Of a stretch of 64,000 nt of DNA, positions 60,777-64,000 are shown in pieces. Position 1 is the first letter of the stretch. Each line of letters opens with the position of its first letter. This DNA is from Candidatus Azobacteroides pseudotrichonymphae (GTDB lineage: Bacteria; Bacteroidota; Bacteroidia; Bacteroidales; Azobacteroidaceae). The notes under the pieces were generated by a model. The model was not told the origin of the DNA, ran no database searches, and worked only from the letters and a program-made list of their open reading frames with translations. A program made the position numbers and the translations under genes. The stretch lies in the NCBI GenBank assembly GCA_002091395.1, contig AP017913.1:240001-304000 (forward strand), in the 5' to 3' direction.

Positions 60777-61505
60777 TCAATTAAGAATTTCATGTAAAAT
60801 TTCTATAGCTTTTGTTTTCAACGAACTATTTAAATGTAAGCTATAATATTCTAGAATTTTATTAGTAATTTTCATTCGTTCGTGTCTATTAAATCGAAAT
60901 TTAAACATGTTTTTGTAATTCATTCGTAATAATTTGACAAATACTGAGCTTTCATTTGACAACAAAAAATGTGAATGTAAAGGTTTTTGTAGCACAAAGA
61001 CTCCATTTTGCATATCAAAATACATTCCTTCTATATAGTTTGTCTTATCAGGATAAAATCCCAAAAATAAGCTTAAACGAATCATAAATGCTAAATGAAA
61101 GTTAGCATAATTTTGGTCTATTAATTCAAGAAATTGAATAGATTGGACAATATAATTGAATAAATGTTTATCTGATTGTCTATTTTTTATTACACTACTA
61201 ATAAATCCAGCTAAAAAGATGCATATAGTGCTTTTTATCGGATTATTTAGAATAGAAACTAACGGAATGTAAATTTTTGCTTCTCTGATATATTGTATTT
61301 TTCGCAAATCGCGATGTTCTACTTCTAATTTTAGTATAGATAATGGTTGAAAAAGCGATTTTTCGTTTTTACCATTCTTTATTTTATCTGTTAAGTACGG
61401 TATAATCCCAAATTTTTCAGTAAAAATATATGAAATTGAATAATTATAGTTGCAATCAACATTGTGTAGTATAATGGCCTTTGTTTTGTGTAACATTTTC
61501 AACAA
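60777..61505 (-). CDS. recO: DNA repair protein RecO
   Basis: RecO loads RecA onto gapped DNA with RecR. The 242 residues have an N-terminal OB-fold (KTKAIILHNVDCNYNYSISY, the usual start of RecO) and a helical C-terminal domain. The zinc-binding cysteines of some RecO proteins are absent, as in other Bacteroidetes. The gene lies between two tRNA genes. Confidence 0.88.
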   Translation of the reverse strand: MLKMLHKTKAIILHNVDCNYNYSISYIFTEKFGIIPYLTDKIKNGKNEKSLFQPLSILKLEVEHRDLRKIQYIREAKIYIPLVSILNNPIKSTICIFLAGFISSVIKNRQSDKHLFNYIVQSIQFLELIDQNYANFHLAFMIRLSLFLGFYPDKTNYIEGMYFDMQNGVFVLQKPLHSHFLLSNESSVFVKLLRMNYKNMFKFRFNRHERMKITNKILEYYSLHLNSSLKTKAIEILHEILN

Positions 61506-61601
61506 ACAATTAATTTAATGATCGATTTCAATGAAAAACAAATGACATTTTGATAGTTTGAAAATAAATATTAACTTTAGAATGGTCTGTATGTTAAGTA
61601 T

Positions 61602-61673
61602 GGTCCATTCGTCTATTGGTTAGGACACAAGATTTTCATTCTTGAAAGAGGGGTTCGATTCCCCTATGGACTA
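61602..61673 (+). tRNA. tRNA-Glu (UUC)
   Basis: A plus-strand tRNA of 72 nt. The acceptor stem is GGTCCAT with ATGGACT, the anticodon stem CAAGA/TCTTG has loop TTTTCAT (anticodon TTC), and the T arm is GGGGT with loop TTCGATT. Discriminator A. No encoded CCA. Confidence 0.95.
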
Positions 61674-62264
61674 CTGATTTAGTTGTGTTATGTGTGAAAT
61701 TTATTTGTGTTGCTAACGTTTACAATATTCGGTTTTGATTATACTTTGGAGTCACTCAATAAGTTTGAAAATTCATGTATTGTGCAATTTTGTAATTCGC
61801 TACATCAAAACCCATCTGTGAAGTTACAAAATATTAATCAAATTTTAAATAAAAATTTATAATAGTTTTCATACGTTTAAGAGCAATTTACTGAATTTGT
61901 TATCATAATGATTTATGAGATTTATTTGTTTTTATTTACCTAGTATTTTTTATGTGTTTTTACGATCTTAACAATTTGTGTGTTGTCATTGACGAAATTA
62001 CAATTTTTATTAATTAGTTGCGTGATAAATAATTAATTGTTAGATTAAAGGATTAAAATTGTTTGATTTTTTGTACAATTTTTGCTTTTTATTTAATTTT
62101 TTAAATTAAACTCAATTTTGATACAATTTTGATGAAGATTGTTTATTAAAATGGTTTCTGTGGTGTCTATATTAATTAGTCATTATACTTTGCAAAAGAA
62201 GTATTGTTTTTTAATTAAAAAAACTGACGACTTTAAACTAAAATGATTTTTATGCTGTAATAAT
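61674..62264. other. Gene-free region between tRNA-Glu and der
   Basis: 591 bp of AT-rich sequence downstream of der and after tRNA-Glu. No gene, RNA or clear terminator seen. Confidence 0.5.
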
Positions 62265-63584
62265 TTATTTTTCTCGTATAAAAATGTTTATAGGAGTTCC
62301 TGTTAGTTTCCAATTTTTTCGTATTTGATTTTCTAGAAATTGTTTGTAAGTAGATTTAACCCATTGTGGAAGATTACAAAAAAAAACGAAACTTGGTATT
62401 TTTGTATTAGCAAGTTGTGTAATATATTTTATACGTACTATTTTCCCTTTGTTAATAGGAGGTGGTGTTTGCGATATAATTGGAAGTAAAATTTTATCTA
62501 ATTGATGTGTAGGTATTTTTGTTTTACAGATGTCATATGTGTCTTTAGCAGTTTGTAATATTTTGTATATTCTCTGTTTTGTTGTTGTTGAAGAAAAAAT
62601 AATAGGGACGTCTGTGAAAGGGGCTATCCGTTGACGTATATTCACTTCAAAAAAATGCATACTTTTTGAGTTTTTATTTTTTATTAAATCCCATTTATTA
62701 ACTACTATTACTATTCCTTTTTTGTTTTTTTGTATTAAAGAAAAAATGCTAATGTCCTGAGATTCGATTCCTCTAGTTGCATCAATCATCAAAATACAGA
62801 CATCTGAATTTTCAATAGAACGAATAGATCTTACAATAGAGTAATATTCAGAATTTTTTTTCGTTTTTTTTTTTCTGATTCCTGCAGTGTCAACTAAATA
62901 AAATTTTAATCCAAATTTGTCATAAAGCGTGTAAGTAGAGTCTCGTGTTGTCCCTGCAATATTTGTGACAATGCTTCGTTCTTCGTCTATAAGAGCATTA
63001 ATAAGTGAAGATTTTCCAACGTTAGGTCTTCCAACAATCGCAATAGCAGGAATTGCGATTGTTAAGTTATTATCAATCTTTGATGTGAATTTAGTAGTTT
63101 TAGAAATAATATGATCCAGTAGTTCACCTGTTCCCATCCCGTTAATTGATGATACATTGTAAGCTTCGCCTAATCCAAGTGCGTAAAATTCATCTGATTG
63201 AGGATAAAGTTTGTAGTTGTCAGCTTTGTTAGCGACAAGAACGATTGGTTTACTTTCTTTTCGTAGTAAGGTTGTTATTTGTTGATCTAAGTATGTTATA
63301 CCCTTTGTTATATCGACTAAAAATAAAATTATATCTGCATCTTTAATAGCAATTCGAATCTGTGTATTAATTTCTTTTATAAAAAAATCATCCGAACGTA
63401 ACATCCATCCACCTGTATCGATAATAGAAAACTCTTGTCCACACCACTCAACTTTTCCATACTGGCGATCTCTGGTTGTCCCTTCTTCTTCATCTACAAT
63501 GGCTTGATGGGTTTGTGTCAATCGATTGAATAAAGTTGATTTTCCAACATTTGGACGACCAATAATTACTACTATGTTATTCAT
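62265..63584 (-). CDS. der: Ribosome-associated GTPase Der
   Basis: Der (EngA) has two GTPase domains in tandem and is needed for 50S ribosome assembly. The 439 residues show G1 motifs [14 protein letters not shown] near residue 8 and [14 protein letters not shown] near 185. DTGGW and DTAGI (G3), NKAD and NKWD (G4) follow, with a C-terminal KH-like domain. Complete. Divergent from ispH across about 120 bp. Confidence 0.96.
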   Translation of the reverse strand: MNNIVVIIGRPNVGKSTLFNRLTQTHQAIVDEEEGTTRDRQYGKVEWCGQEFSIIDTGGWMLRSDDFFIKEINTQIRIAIKDADIILFLVDITKGITYLDQQITTLLRKESKPIVLVANKADNYKLYPQSDEFYALGLGEAYNVSSINGMGTGELLDHIISKTTKFTSKIDNNLTIAIPAIAIVGRPNVGKSSLINALIDEERSIVTNIAGTTRDSTYTLYDKFGLKFYLVDTAGIRKKKTKKNSEYYSIVRSIRSIENSDVCILMIDATRGIESQDISIFSLIQKNKKGIVIVVNKWDLIKNKNSKSMHFFEVNIRQRIAPFTDVPIIFSSTTTKQRIYKILQTAKDTYDICKTKIPTHQLDKILLPIISQTPPPINKGKIVRIKYITQLANTKIPSFVFFCNLPQWVKSTYKQFLENQIRKNWKLTGTPINIFIREK

Positions 63585-63703
63585 AAGTATGTATTGATAA
63601 TAAAGAAATATATCGTACTTTTTGCAAAAGTGCTTTTTTTATTATAAACTTAAAAATTTTTTTAATGTAAATTTTTTCTAATGTCTGTATTAGACAATTA
63701 TTA

Positions 63704-64000
63704 ATGAAAGCAGTTGAAATAGATCACAATTCAGGATTTTGTTATGGTGTAAGAAAATCTATTGAAAAAATAGAGGAAGAGCTTATAAACAATAATGATG
63801 ACTTGTATTGTTTGGGTGATATTATTCATAATACACTTGAGATGGATCGACTAAGGAGAATGGGATTGAAAATAATTGAGCATGATGAATTAAGAAGAGT
63901 ATGTAACAAAAAAGTCTTATTTCGTACTCATGGTGAACCCCCATCAACTTATGAAATAGCTAATCAAAATAATATTCATGTTATAGATACAACCTGCCCA
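63704..64000 (+). CDS. ispH: 4-hydroxy-3-methylbut-2-enyl diphosphate reductase (partial)
   Basis: IspH is the [4Fe-4S] enzyme that makes IPP and DMAPP at the end of the MEP isoprenoid pathway. Only the first 99 residues are in the window. [20 protein letters not shown] contains the first cluster Cys (Cys13), CLGDIIHN carries the conserved His, [12 protein letters not shown] the second His, and VIDTTCP the second cluster Cys (Cys98). The gene runs off the right edge in frame. Confidence 0.95.
   Translation, partial: MKAVEIDHNSGFCYGVRKSIEKIEEELINNNDDLYCLGDIIHNTLEMDRLRRMGLKIIEHDELRRVCNKKVLFRTHGEPPSTYEIANQNNIHVIDTTCP

Overview
The window is a strongly AT-rich bacterial chromosome segment with a Bacteroidales gene set: reverse rubrerythrin, KorA with its gamma domain fused at the N-terminus, a four-gene rsmH-ftsL-pbp-murE-mraY run, DUF4105 and DUF2723 proteins, a short serA without an ACT domain, and little sign of Shine-Dalgarno sites. 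Several gene-free stretches of 0.3-1.2 kb, a split cell-wall cluster, a truncated RNase R and a homopolymer frameshift point to a genome under reduction. With a complete nitrogenase cluster in the middle, the best guess is a nitrogen-fixing Bacteroidales endosymbiont of the 'Candidatus Azobacteroides' type (symbionts of termite-gut protists). That identity is inferred from gene content only.

Layout. 0-2 kb: nitroreductase and acetate kinase (-), tRNA-Ser. 2-3.3 kb: gene-free. 3.3-17 kb: gyrB, ribF, a DUF4105 membrane protein, coaX, lptC, a HAD phosphatase, tRNA-Leu, sufE, a SpoU methyltransferase, ilvD, then yidC and pyrG (-). 17-26 kb: a glucosaminidase/LysM gene broken at a 16-nt poly-A tract, reverse rubrerythrin, korB-korA-aroK, an SDR oxidoreductase, dedA and a shortened rnr. 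27-31 kb: a LysM/periplasmic-binding-like protein, murD and ftsW. 31.4-40.7 kb: nifH-nifI1-nifI2-nifD-nifK-nifE-nifN-nifB and a thioredoxin-like [2Fe-2S] ferredoxin, all on the + strand. 41-46 kb: a 1100-residue DUF2723 membrane protein, a phosphodiesterase, serA. 46.3-52.4 kb: rsmH-ftsL-pbp-murE-mraY. 52.4-53.5 kb: gene-free. 53.5-64 kb: rarA, radA, infB, nusA, tRNA-Arg, recO, tRNA-Glu, der and the start of ispH.

How it fits together. NifHDK with NifENB can build and run a molybdenum nitrogenase. The two NifI PII-like proteins would switch it off when fixed nitrogen is plentiful. KorAB can reduce ferredoxin and the reverse rubrerythrin can remove oxygen or peroxide, both useful to a nitrogenase. 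SufE and the many Fe-S enzymes imply an Fe-S assembly system encoded elsewhere. Cell-wall genes (murD, murE, mraY, ftsW, pbp, glucosaminidase) and lptC suggest the cell still makes peptidoglycan and an outer membrane.

The most unusual structural signal is a set of long, perfect, almost loop-free inverted repeats, two of them (31-bp and 27-bp arms) inside reading frames that stay open. The arms share no sequence with each other, so they look like separate inverted-duplication (template-switch) events and not copies of one mobile element.
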